From Nemophila menziesii (taxonomy: Eukaryota; Streptophyta; Magnoliopsida; Boraginales; Hydrophyllaceae), in contig JARWIR010000003.1 in the NCBI GenBank assembly GCA_029959085.1, positions 35,026,005 to 35,090,004 on the forward strand: DNA of 64,000 bases, given 5' to 3'. Under the pieces are notes generated by a model. That model saw only the letters and a list, made by a program, of their open reading frames with translations. It had not been told where the DNA came from and ran no database searches. The position numbers and the translations under genes were made by a program. Every line of letters starts with the position of its first letter. Position 1 is the first letter of the stretch. Positions 12,425 through 23,052 of the stretch are shown here, piece after piece.

Positions 12425-14338
12425 TTAATTTCTACTTCCTCGTCTCCTCCTTGATGGTCTCCTCATCTCCTCAGGTTCAGGTTTAGGTTCATCTTCATTG
12501 ATATTTAAACTGGGTATGCGATTGATCAAGTCTTGTTCCCTGGAATATACAAGCATTTGTCTCATATGCTCTTTCATATCGTTCATAGTAGCACCCGGCT
12601 CATACACACGGTATGCCCCATTAATGGAAGCTTGTATCTAGCATTACACAAACAAATGAATATATGAAATAAATCAAAATAATATAAAAAAGGTTTAGAT
12701 ACTTACGAGATTGTTAAGTTGAGATCCCCGTGGATGGTACTCTTGTCCTCCCTCGTCGGGCAAATTACGTGCATATGGAGGGGCGATAAATAATCGAGAA
12801 TTCTCGCGATACCATATTTCGTACTCCGGAGTACACCCGTACCCTTGTGTTAACCCTTGTAGCAAGTACTCTCGTGCGTTAGTCCATCTTTGGATTGCGC
12901 TCTCGTACTTTAGTCTCCAATTCTCTCCCGATTTCCCAACTCGATCAACTGTTGTATGATATCGATCTTGCTCTTGATCGATGGGTCCGGGAATATCTTG
13001 AATGAACCCGAATTGCCTCAACACGCGATCGGGACGGTACCACTCAACGTTATTGAAGTGGATAAGTGGAACGACACATAAATACTCCTCGCGCCATTGC
13101 AAACAGGTTTCAGAAACAAAATTAATTCTAGCATTCTCGTACGGTGTCCAATTAACCTAATCGAGAAAAATAAAATAATCAACACGTGTTTAGATTTCTA
13201 TTTAATCCAAAAAAACCAACCTAATTTGGTTCTTGCAAGTCTAAGTCGTCGCGATATATTCTCAATGTCCGACCGCAACTTTCCACCCATGTCTTCGATC
13301 CAATCCAACTAATAATTGATAAACACGTAACCATTAAAAACACATAGTTTGATGCATGTAACAAAAAACAATTAACTTACTATCGAGAAGCGGGACCGTG
13401 TCCTTCTAGTACAGGGTTCACTAAAACTCGGGGTCTAGTATGTAGATAATCCTAACACCATAACTATTTAATGAAAAGTCAATTAGTAGAATAAAACATT
13501 ACGGGAATCAAAAAATTCAAAGAAATACATGTAAGAGTAACCCACATCCTTTCAAGGTTGAAATTTTTCCCTCACAAGCTTGACAAAGACCACTATATAT
13601 GTATGATAGCGTGGCCGACCCCCAACTATATCGACTATTCTCCGCTAAATCACGCAACAGTGGAAGATAGATTTGCGGCACGGTGTTTTGTTTCCCAGTT
13701 GGGAAAAGAAAAGTACCAATCACATACAAAATGTAGGTCGTTGCGAAGTGACGTAATTCTTCGGGTGTAGCTCCATCTCGGGGTTTTCAATTACCAAATG
13801 TGGTCTTTAACCACGAAACCCCTATCACTTTACGCCCATGGCTCTCGGGTACCGGAACCACACCAAATAAATGATGACACATTTCTTCAAAGTCAAAGTG
13901 ACCCGGAATAGGATCGGTCACCGCACGTCCTCTAATAGGTAGCCCCAAGATCATCGATACGTCTTGTAACGTGACGGTCATCTCACCGACGGGCATATGA
14001 AGGGTGTGAGTCTCCCGTCTCCACCTTTCGACCATCGCAGATAGTAGAGCGTGATCCAATACTATCTGATCAATCTTTCGAATCTCACCGAACCCAACTT
14101 GTTCGACAAGCGGCACCACCCGTTGGTCCAATTTCCACGGAGTACTGGTTATTGGTTTTATCGTGGCACCGGCTTCTCGCCCCTATAACCCCAAAAAAAT
14201 AAGCATTAACAAAACAAATAAATTAAATTATATAAAAACACTAAAAAAAAAACTTACGTTATTCCAAACCCTTTCACTTATGTGATCGTGTTTGGTTTGT
14301 CTCCACAAAAGCGTGTTCGAATTGCTACTCGAAGCCAT
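12425..14338 (-). pseudogene. Plant mobile domain (PMD, MAIN-like) gene inside the MULE, three in-frame stops
   Basis: Six exons on the minus strand: 14338-14258, 14182-13529, 13463-13381, 13308-13221, 13156-12707, 12637-12425. Their lengths sum to 523 codons in one frame with GT-AG introns. The product has the aminotransferase-like plant mobile domain found in MAIN/MAIL1 and in long-form phosphatase 7 homologues: LLSAMVERWRRETHTLHMP, TVTLQDVSMILGLPIRG, VSWLKTTFG, YVIGTFLFPTGKQNTV, RYSWGSATLSYIY, then NWTPYENARI and a tail ending in an Arg/Ser-rich RRPSRRRRGSRN. Stops: TGA at 13787-13789, TAG at 13452-13454 (in an LWC-stop-DYL context where the family has Trp) and TAG at 13221-13223 (PN-stop-VNW, where Gln is expected). 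The intact frame but scattered stops suggest recent decay. The alternative is that nearby splice variation avoids some stops. Confidence 0.85.
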
Positions 14339-15000
14339 TATACCTATCAACAAATAAGGACCATAAATAAATAAAAGGACTAATATCGCAAATATATAAA
14401 ACAAAAGAACAAATAGTGCAAAATATAAAAATTATCATACAACAACTAAGGGGTTCTTTGCAATTACAATAAACATAAAGGGCTATTAGTGCAATTATTA
14501 AAACAAAAAAGGACCAAATGTGCAATTATTTAGAATTATAAATTTCTTTGAAATTCAAGTAACATACAATGTATGGGTTACTATTGCAATTATATTAAAC
14601 TTAAATAACTAATAGTGCAATTATTAAACATAAAAAGGACCAAATGTGCAAATAACTAAAATTATCAATTTATTCATCCAAATAACTCCAAAAAATCATG
14701 TATTGATACAAATAAAATTAGCAATTAACATTTTACACGAAATTAACAACCTATTAAAACATTTCACAAAAATAAAAATCAAAATTAAAAAAAGAAGAAC
14801 AAACCTAACCTTTGATTTTAGGAATAAAACAAGATGGGCTTGAGCAAACGAGTTGAATGGCCAAGAACAAGAGCAGTTGACGGCGGCGGCACGACACGCC
14901 AAAGGGTGGCAAAAGGCGGCGGCAAGGGGCGGTTATTGGCAAGGGTTTGAGTTTTTCCGAAATGAGTTTCTGATTTGGGGCAAAAACCTTTTAATTTGTT
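14339..15000. other. MULE subterminal region upstream of the PMD gene
   Basis: AT-rich, with an irregular recurring phrase of the type GGACCAAATGTGCAATTATT / CTAATAGTGCAATTATTAAA between about 14340 and 14660. It precedes the GC-rich PMD-side border near 14880-14940 and presumably holds the PMD promoter. No convincing coding sequence. Confidence 0.6.
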
Positions 15001-15168
15001 AAGGGCGGTCTCCCGGTGACCGCCCTTTTTTTTTTAAAATTTGAACTAAGGGCGCGTATGGAGCATACCGCCTTCCTGGCGACCAATTTTTTTTAATTAA
15101 GCGTAATTTTTTTTATTGGCGGTCTCCCGCTGACCTCCCTTCCCCTAATTACAAAATTAACTAGGGGC

Positions 15169-15425
15169 AACCATTGAGACTAGCTCAATGGCCAGGACCT
15201 TGTCTCTCATCTAGGAGGTACATGGTTCGAATCCCCTCAGCCTTATTATTTCTTGAGCCTTTAAAGGGGGTAAGCAAGAGGTGCAAGGTTCGATTCCCCT
15301 CCCTGAACATGGGTAACCTAGTTATGATTAAGTGGGAGTATGCATGAGGAGGCGTGTATATTTCTTATGAGAATAGTCGTGGTATGCGTAAGCTGGCCCG
15401 GACACCCATACATCAAAAAAAAAAA
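15169..15425 (+). mobile_element. tRNA-derived SINE inside the MULE right TIR
   Basis: An A-box-like TAGCTCAATGG (15181-15191) and a B box GGTTCGAATCC (15224-15234) have the spacing of a Pol III promoter. The element ends in an A run (about 15415-15427). It is flanked by AACTAGGGGC (15159-15168) and AACTATGGGC (15426-15435), a 10-bp TSD with one mismatch. The left TIR carries the same site unoccupied, which confirms the insertion. A second B-box-like GGTTCGATTCC at 15287-15297 suggests a composite (dimeric) head. Confidence 0.83.
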
Positions 15426-15982
15426 AACTATGGGCGGCACCCAGCCGACCGCTCTTCAGGAAGGACGGAAAACGGGTTACCGCCCGGGTGTTAGATCCGC
15501 AATTCTTGCAAGGTTCGATTCCCCTCCCTGTGCAAGGTTCGATTCCCCTCCCTGAACATGGGTAACCTAGTTATGATTAAGTGGGAGTATGCATGAGGAG
15601 GCGTGTATATTTCTTATGAGAATAGTCGTGGTATGCGTAAGCTGGCCCGGACACCCATACATCAAAAAAAAAAAAAACTATGGGCGGCACCCAGCCGACC
15701 GCTCTTCAGGAAGGACGGAAAACGGGTTACCGCCCGGGTGTTAGATCTGCAATTCTTGCAAGGTTCGATTCCCCTCCCTGAACATGGGTAACCTAGTTAT
15801 GATTAAGTGGGAGTATGCATGAGGAGGCGTGTATATTTCTTATGAGAATAGTCGTGGTATGCGTAAGCTGGCCCGGACACCCATACATCAAAAAAAAAAA
15901 AACTATGGGCGGCACCCAGCCGACCGCTCTTCAGGAAGGACGGAAAACGGGTTACCGCCCGGGTGTTAGATCCGCAATTCTT
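15282..15982 (+). repeat. Three tandem copies of a ~225-bp unit (SINE 3' half plus TIR)
   Basis: Units at about 15282-15506, 15531-15756 and 15757-15982 are nearly identical. Each runs from TGCAAGGTTCGATTCC through the SINE tail and A run into the TIR text ending CCGCAATTCTT. Before unit two, a 24-bp piece (15507-15530) is duplicated on its own. Short open frames inside (15340-15555, 15603-15791, 15815-16015) are repeats of the same non-coding unit. Confidence 0.95.
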
Positions 15983-16003
15983 TTCCACAATATGCCAAAA
16001 CGC

Positions 16004-16129
16004 CAATATCTTTAAAAATTAAAGCTAAAAACAAAAAAAACTCCTCACGGTGTTGATAAATTACTCAATATCTTTAAAAATTAAAGCTAAAAACAAAAAA
16101 AAACTCCTCACGGTGTTGATAAATTACTC
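16004..16129 (+). repeat. Tandem duplication of the MULE right end with its TSD
   Basis: A 62-63-bp unit starting CAATATCTTTAAAAATT occurs at 16004-16065 and 16066-16129. It includes the terminal 40 bp of the TIR, the 9-bp TSD and 13 bp of flanking DNA, so CTCACGGTG occurs at 16044-16052 and again at 16107-16115. The element end could equally be placed at 16106. Confidence 0.93.
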
Positions 16130-16604
16130 AGAATGATTGATGGATCTTTTCAAACAAACTGCAAAACTCGAGCAAGCATAAATCACGATTGATCATGAGT
16201 ACAGTTAGTTTCAGAATCATTTGTAAACTTTCACGATTGATTAGATGGTGATCAAATCATTATTACTGTCGACAGTGGTTAGTTTCTAAAGGCAATTTTA
16301 AAGTGGTCCATAGTTAATCATGGTTGATTGTGACAAATAGTTGAAAACACCCCACAATTTATTTTTTTAAGTCTTCAACTATCAATTTTTAAGCCATTTT
16401 ATCTATCATGTCAAAAGCATTAAGAAAAATTATATTTATATTTAAATAATTTAATTAAGGAATAATGTACGGAAAACTCTCTATTTTCTTTTCTTGTCTG
16501 TAAAAAGTATCATGTTTTGAATTTTTTTAATTATATATTTTGAATGAAGAAAATGCGATGGAGCATTAAATTTTACTTGTAACATGATCTAACCTGCACC
16601 AACT
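16130..16604. other. Intergenic, AT-rich
   Basis: No coding signal or clear repeat in this stretch, apart from a weak recurrence of ACGATTGATCATGAG-type phrases near 16180-16260. Confidence 0.5.
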
Positions 16605-16613
16605 ATTTCTTAA

Positions 16614-16805
16614 GAGTAATGCTAGGTATCACCCAAAAAGGTATCACCTAAACATCACCTGTGATGTGACGGTTAGGTGGTCCAATCATGAAAGAGAGAG
16701 AAAAAAGTAATTCTGGAAAGAAAAAATCCATGATTGGACCACCTAACCGCCACATCACAGGTGATGTTTAGGTGATACCTTTTTGGGTGATACCTAGCAT
16801 TACTC
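16614..16805. mobile_element. Foldback MITE of Mutator type (192 bp, 77-bp TIRs, 9-bp TSD)
   Basis: The left arm 16614-16690 and right arm 16729-16805 are reverse complements with one visible mismatch (GTGACGG against GTGGCGG), leaving a 38-bp purine-rich loop. The 9-bp direct repeat ATTTCTTAA flanks it at 16605-16613 and 16806-16814. The near-perfect arms imply recent activity. No coding capacity. The MULE just to the left has unrelated termini, so it is not an obvious helper. Confidence 0.93.
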
Positions 16806-16814
16806 ATTTCTTAA

Positions 16815-19012
16815 TATTTGAGAACTATCTAGGATACTAAGGTGAAGGATACTAAGGCGTAATTTGTTTTTTAATGTGATATGTATTGAATGTTGAATAA
16901 ACGGGTGAATATAACTGATTTTGTTAATAGACAGGATTTAAATAGATCAAACTTAGTTTAAAATCTTAATGAAATAGATTGATTAAGAATTGTTCAAATC
17001 TGGATTAGGTAGGAAAAACAAATTGTTTTATTGATCCAATATTTTAATAAATCAGCAAAAGATCTCATTAAGTGCAAACATACCCTCCTTGAAATGCAAA
17101 CTAGATAATGAGAATTATGTCGTAACTCGATCAACAATGGTATATTAGTGTTGGATTTTCGTTATGAGTAATGGGAATTTTCCGTTATACAATTTTTATG
17201 GATACAAAAAATTCCTCTTAACTCAACAATGGCATTCAGTGGTGGGTTCCTTTTATAAACTATGAAAACTTTTTCGTAACTCAACCTTTTTAAATTCTGA
17301 AATTTTGTTTGTAACTCAATAATATCTTTTACTTTTATTTTTTTCTTTCGCTACTTATTGTTTACGTATTGTTTCTTCTCCTTTGAGTTATGGGATATTC
17401 TCGTAACTCAACTTTTTGAGTTATGAGAATTTCATATAACTCTACAACAATGTTTTGTTACTTATTGATTTTTCTCTATAATTATTGAATATATCTTATA
17501 GATAATTGCTAATAAGGTCTGTAACCCAACAAATCGTGCTCTAAGAGATGCAGCTAAATAGTTTTGTATTAATAAGGTCCAAAAAATTATTTAGTTGGTA
17601 TAATATTTCCACAATACCCTTCTATTCACATTAAAACAGGTGATCATAAAAAAATGAATAGTTCCTAATCTCACGCAATTAATCATATCTAATGCAAGTA
17701 AATCGTCACGATAACGATTTTACCGAATTTTATGGAGCAATTATATCATCAATTAACTATTCATTTTAGTAATTACGAATTAAACACAACAATCCAAAAA
17801 ATATACTCACAAAAAAAGTGTTTTCCACATTCAACCTATTATCGTTCAATAAAAATATGCAATTCCTTTCAGTGTGCAATAAACGAGATTTTTGGATCAA
17901 CTACATGATTGTTATGTTAGAATGAAACGATGTATTACCACATTTCAATGTTTTAAATGATTCACACACGTATTAGAATGACCCACTGAATTAATGAACA
18001 CAACCTAACAAATGAGTTATACGGTGATATTGGATTCTGATTTTACAACAACCCACTAAATTATGCGGTCTAACCCAGCATCTCCGCTTCAAAAGGAACA
18101 TACATTTAGTTATCGCCGTTGGCAATTCACCGAATTCATGATCTTCATCGTGCAACCTTGACTTTGGTTGACTAACACACGCTTTTTTGACCATTGACAA
18201 CTCCATGTAAGACTCGAGCTCCTAATACCATTTCCTCACCACCATCGCTTTCATTAGGACCTCTATCGGACGATTTTTTTTACTGGGTTGCTTCCATTTA
18301 TAAGTGGTACACTCGCTGCTATTATCTCAGTCGATCCATCATTCTCTTTTGTTGGGTTAGTACGATCCATACGCCTAAGTAGGGTACGATGTTTGATAGT
18401 CAGGCTCGCTGATGTTCGTCTTTTTCTTTATTTTCCAGCTACTTTTGTCTTAATAAAATGTTGGGTTGTATTAAATATGAAAGAACAATTTAATATGGTA
18501 AAATGTCTAGTTTCAGAATTACAATTAAGGATAGTTTGGACCAGGTTTTTTAATATAATGAGTTGGATCTTATTGAAACAACTTTATTGAGATATAACAG
18601 TTATAAACCCTATATCTTAGTTTTGATAATTTAAAAATTAATCAAGCCAACAAGATTTGAATCTTATATTAAAGAGAGTAAAAAATATGTCTTATTTTAA
18701 AAAGTAGATTTTAGTTTTTACACGTGATTGTGGATTTATTTGACATTTTACTTTATTACACCTTTATTTAAAGGAATGACACTATTTCAATTGACGATTT
18801 TGATTATTTGACACTATATTTATACACATAAAATTTATATATGATTCATCAATTTACAATATACAGAAATAATTTTCTTATCTTATCCATAAAATGCTAG
18901 GAGGATCGGAAATATTTCTTAGCCGATACGGGATAACCTTTTAATCTTAACGAGCAACCGATGAAATTAATGAAACGATTATAACCCAATGTTATTTTAG
19001 GTATACGACTGA
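16815..19012. other. Intergenic, no gene recognised
   Basis: AT-rich. Between about 17100 and 17450 the phrase CGTAACTCAAC / GAGTTATG recurs loosely on both strands, hinting at an old degenerate repeat. Frames at 17991-18206, 18194-18382 and 18288-18590 have no recognisable domain. The 3' UTR of the phospholipase gene should occupy the right edge. Confidence 0.5.
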
Positions 19013-21461
19013 TTATATGCCTAGTTCCTTGAGGTGAATGTCCATGTCTCTGGGATAACCCTCGAATATCTGGCGTTCAGGCTGAACCCAATGACCATCC
19101 TCGGTACACACCATGCCTTTGTTCTCAATTTGCTTCCACTTGGGTGGTATACGATACCGATCTTTCAAAAAGTCAGAATATTTGTTAACTAATGCAATAT
19201 CTCTTCCAGTTGCAAGCTCGAACTTATGACCTTTTCCATGGTATCTGTACCACATGGGATGATTATTCTATGGCGTCAACTAGAGTAGTTATAATTGAGA
19301 AAAGATACATAAATTGAATACCAAACAATGGAAATTATTTAGTTGAGTAGTTGTAATAATTTATTGATCCCTTTAATAATAAGTTCACATTCAATGTAGA
19401 CCAAATTGGCATCCTTCCCCTAATGTAGATTTAACAGGTCTGCAGCCTGACTTGACTTAGCATATTTAAGAATATAAATAATATTGAACTCTAGACCACA
19501 AAAAAAAAATCATATAACATTCCCACCATATTAATAATACTATTTGTCCATCATTATTAAAATCGAATATATATATAATACTGAAACATCAAAAAATCAA
19601 AAGCTCTACGTGGCTGCGTCTTTGGCTCTAATATAGGGCCGGCCTGGATATCACCTAAGAAAGATCACCCAAATATATCCATGTAATTTTAAAATAGTTC
19701 AATCACATAAAATGAAAATAATAATTCATAATATGATTGGACTACTTTAAACCTATACTCTAAAACTAAAGCTATAATGAATATGCATGAATATTTAATA
19801 GATTTATCTTTAACACCACCTAATTCTACCAATTTCTAATTTCCACTTCTAAAATATAATTTACATGACTAGTCTATGTTTATACAAAATATGAGCGTGT
19901 ATCATGACAAAATCAAAGTCACAATCTAGCTTCTCAAGATTAAAATCCTTTTAATTAATTAGGTATATACATACAATATGTAATTAAGGTTACTTACCCA
20001 TCAAGCAAGTGCAGATAAACCTCCAAGTCATGAGCATGATTATAACTATATTCATCTTGTTTTAGAAATGTAGAATTTTTGTGATCCAAGGCAAGTTCAA
20101 CTCCAGCATGCGTGTAACTCCATGGCAAGTGCCTCACAAAGTTCATCACCATTTCAGGAACCTTTTCATTGATAAATATACCTGGAGCCGTGGGCACAAT
20201 GTCATGAACATTTATCACCCTTAACACCTTTACTCCAAGCCTTTCAAGCCTCACTTTAAACCTAACATTTCCAACTCGTGGACCTACAGATTCATAACTT
20301 ATTATTTAGTGTAGACCAAAATGTCGGTAGCTTCAAAGTTCAAACTATAAGTATATAAAATAATTATTCTTATCAAAAAAAAACTAATTATAAAACAAAT
20401 TAAAATCAGAAAAGACTAAGAGTTTTCTGGGTCCAGTCCCATGTAAATCCGGTCTTACCTGCAAATGAAAAGACAGATACAGGAGCTGTTTCGCCATTTT
20501 TCTGGATATTTACTCCTGTTTCTGCAACATCATATGCACTCAATATAGCTAATGAACTGCCCAAGCTATGTCCAGTAAATGTTATGCTCAATTCTTCATC
20601 AGGGTACTTTTCCATCAATCTCTTTACTTCAGATACAACTTGTTGTCTCGCTGAATATTTACAATATCTGCAACTCTCATTCTTGCTAGTATACAAACTA
20701 ATAAACCCAGATTCGACTTTAATATTCGGATCCGGAGCAGGAATCATATCTGAAGTAGCAGAACCAAGATAATTTTTAAGATTATTAAGCCACTCTAGGC
20801 GCGTAACTGTGCCTCTCCAGGCAATAGTTATATCACGTCTGCCCAGTCTTTTTTTAGTTTCATCATTAGAAACGGCAACGTATCCTATCCAATTTGCACT
20901 TTCACTCCATTGATCTTTATCAGGATATACACCTTTCAAGAAGAATTTTGGAAGGTCTACTAGTGATGTTGCATAGAGGAAGCGTGTGACGTCATAGCCA
21001 AGTTTCTCCATTTTAAGACTTTGGAAGAAATTAGAGCGTAAATATTTCGAGCTTCCACTGTACTTGGAGTAAGGATCATAATCGAATGCGTCATAACAGG
21101 CTTGAGACATTTCTCCATAGCGAATTAGTTCTTTACGCAACAATGGATCCATTGGATCGAGTAAACCATCCCAATCACATGATCCATGTATTTCATGCCA
21201 GCGATCAGATAATGGTAATGGTTGTTCTTCATGATGTTCAACCATGTCAAATTGTTTTTTGACATCCTTAATGACCGATGGTGAAGAGCCTTCAATATTA
21301 CTAGAGATGGATCGAGCAGAGTCATAAGTACTAGCTAAAATTTGGGTTTTCTTTACATGTCGAGGGTTTTGGGAGGAGATGGATAATGAAATAAAGTTTT
21401 GTGCTCGAAAGGGGTAAATTTGAGGTGGTTGGAATTGGAAGGTAAGAGAGATAAGAGACAT
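19013..21461 (-). CDS. Phospholipase A1-Igamma-like, chloroplastic (DAD1-like lipase)
   Basis: Class 3 alpha/beta-hydrolase lipase of the plastid PLA1-I family, whose members cleave the sn-1 acyl chain of phospho- and galactolipids. Some relatives (DAD1, DGL) feed jasmonate synthesis. Exons 21461-20459, 20283-19998 and 19244-19013 give 506 residues in one open frame. The third exon's acceptor is chosen at 19245-19246 because it restores the family sequence LLDGYHGKGHKF. The N-terminal ~45 residues are Ser/Gln-rich with few acids, like a transit peptide. The domain follows from WDGLLDPMDPLLRKELIRYGE. The nucleophile elbow GHSLG has Ser about residue 299; the candidate Asp is in HDIVPT and the candidate His in YNHAHDLEVYLHL. 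Length and motif order match PLA1-Igamma1/2. Which isoform it is, and its substrate, cannot be told from sequence alone. Confidence 0.95.
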
Positions 21462-22051
21462 TGAAGTTGGCTGTTATGAGAACTTCACCATGGTAGGGTA
21501 TATATACACTTAAGAACGGTATAAGAAGGATACTTGTTGGAGTTACTTTGTCAAAAATCTGAAAGTTCAATTTTTGAATTATAATAATTTATTTATTTTA
21601 GACAAATGAATTAGAATGATTCAAATAATATAATATAAGAAAAGATTAATTAAGGCAAGACATCTACGAAAGATTTTTTTTTTCTCTTTTTTTCTGATAA
21701 CTCATTAGGAATTTTTTTCTAGCTAACTTTAATTTGAAACTTAATTTAAGGAAAAATACACCCGTAGGTACCTAACGTTTTAAATTTTGATAGGTATTCA
21801 AAGTTTTAAAAGTGACAAAATAGTATCTAAGGTTTAAATTTGTGTGTTTCGTTAGTACCCACCATCAGTTATTCCGTAAAGTGTCACGTGATATCTACGT
21901 GGCGTGTGTGTGGCAGATTTTCCACTTGTCATGTAGGTGCCACGTGTCATTTAACGGATTGACTAACCGTGGGTACTCACAAAGTCACAAAGTAAAACAT
22001 TAGGTACTGATTTGTCAAACCTTGGGACCCAAAGGTTAAAAATCGGACCCA
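21462..22051. other. Phospholipase promoter and edge of an older repeat
   Basis: The first ~300 bp upstream of the lipase ATG would contain its promoter; a TATATATAC lies at about 21499-21507, roughly 40 bp upstream of the start. From about 21748, AAGGAAAAATACACCC begins a low-copy-looking repeat that is cut by the hAT insertion at 22060 and seems to resume for a few tens of bases after 26385. Confidence 0.5.
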
Positions 22052-23052
22052 GTAGATACTAGGGCTGCACACGGGTCGGTTATCCGACCCGAAGTGCCAA
22101 ACCCTTCACCCAATCCGCGGTGTGCGGGTTTGTAAAATTAAGACCCTAACCCTATATTAATTGTTTAAATCTAAGCGGGTTGGGTGGTTGCGGGTTGGGT
22201 GCGGGTAGGGTCGGTTGCGGGTTTAGTCAACACAAAGTCAAACTATTGAAAAAAATTAAAAATAAAAATAAATTCCATATATAGAAAGTTAACAAAAGAA
22301 GAAAGTTACTATATATAGTAACTTTCCAAATAGGAGTTAATGCCTGAATTGAAAGTTTACAGTTCCCAGTTCCCACTACTTAACAATTAACATTACAACT
22401 TACAAGTTACACAAAACATTACAACTAGCGCAAATCAAATAATAACTCTTAGTAATACAAATTTTACATTCAAGTAAATTAAAATGCAACCTCTATTGTG
22501 CAAAATAGAAAAGATGTACAAAATTGGGTGCATTTTCTTCTTTGCTTCCAAAAAATATGCTACTCCTTTCAAGTTTCAACTCAGCTGCAATTGTCCTATT
22601 TTTTCCAACAAAATGGAAATGGAAATTGTTACATTTTAGCCTTAGATATTAATTTCATCATTGGCTTTAGGGACCAGCTCGGGACAAAGGGACAAGGACT
22701 ACTTTTAAAACTCACAAGTTACTCACAATTCCAACTAAAATTGTTGCCAACTCAACCTTGTTTTCCTTAATAATCATAGCCTCATAAATATATAGTTGTA
22801 AAATATAATCATAGGCCTTTAATGAAAGGAAGTAGGGAGATGCAAAACAATATTAGTTCAAAACCGAAGTTCCTTGAGGTAATTCAAAAAAGTTAGTGAT
22901 TTATACCTTAAGGTTATTGGTTACAGATGTGTTAAAGTGGACTAAGTGGTGGTCTCACTCAACTCATCCAAGGCTAAATAACCTGTTAAACACAATAATT
23001 GATAAAAAATACAAAGTCAGATTGTGTAGTACATAAGAAATCCAAAAAACAC

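Larger units (their letters stand above)
9118..16043 (+). mobile_element. Mutator-like element (MULE) with long TIRs, transposase and PMD genes
   Basis: The ends are read directly. CTCACGGTG at 9109-9117 is followed by GAGTTTTTTTTGGTTTTAGC. At the right, the near-perfect complement ending AAAACTC stops at 16043 and is followed by the same CTCACGGTG (16044-16052). A 9-bp TSD is the hallmark of Mutator-type transposition. Both termini are filled with GGGCGGT/ACCGCCC motifs, and the TIRs match over about 300 bp (9118-9426 against 15001-16043 once later insertions are ignored). Inside, a MURA-like transposase reads rightward from the left TIR and a plant mobile domain gene reads leftward from the right TIR. 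Both genes are broken, so this copy is not autonomous. Confidence 0.93.
15001..16043 (-). repeat. MULE right TIR, expanded by a SINE and tandem duplication
   Basis: Pairs with the left TIR, starting with GGGCGGT/ACCGCCC modules at 15001-15100 and finishing AAAAACTC at 16043. It is about three times longer than the left TIR because a SINE (15169-15425) inserted into it and a 225-bp segment was then amplified. Confidence 0.85.

Noticed and set aside
15169..15240. A functional tRNA gene
   Set aside because: A and B boxes are present, but there is no cloverleaf with an acceptor stem; poly(A) tail and TSD show a SINE.
15340..16015. Repeated short frames of near-identical sequence
   Set aside because: They are copies of the SINE/TIR tandem unit and encode only the A-run lysines.
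9118..16043. CACTA element suggested by GGGCGGT subterminal repeats
   Set aside because: CACTA elements make 3-bp TSDs and start CACTA; here the TSD is 9 bp, ends are GAGTTT and the transposase is MULE type.
17100..17450. Loose recurrence of CGTAACTCAAC phrases
   Set aside because: Too irregular to define a repeat unit by eye.
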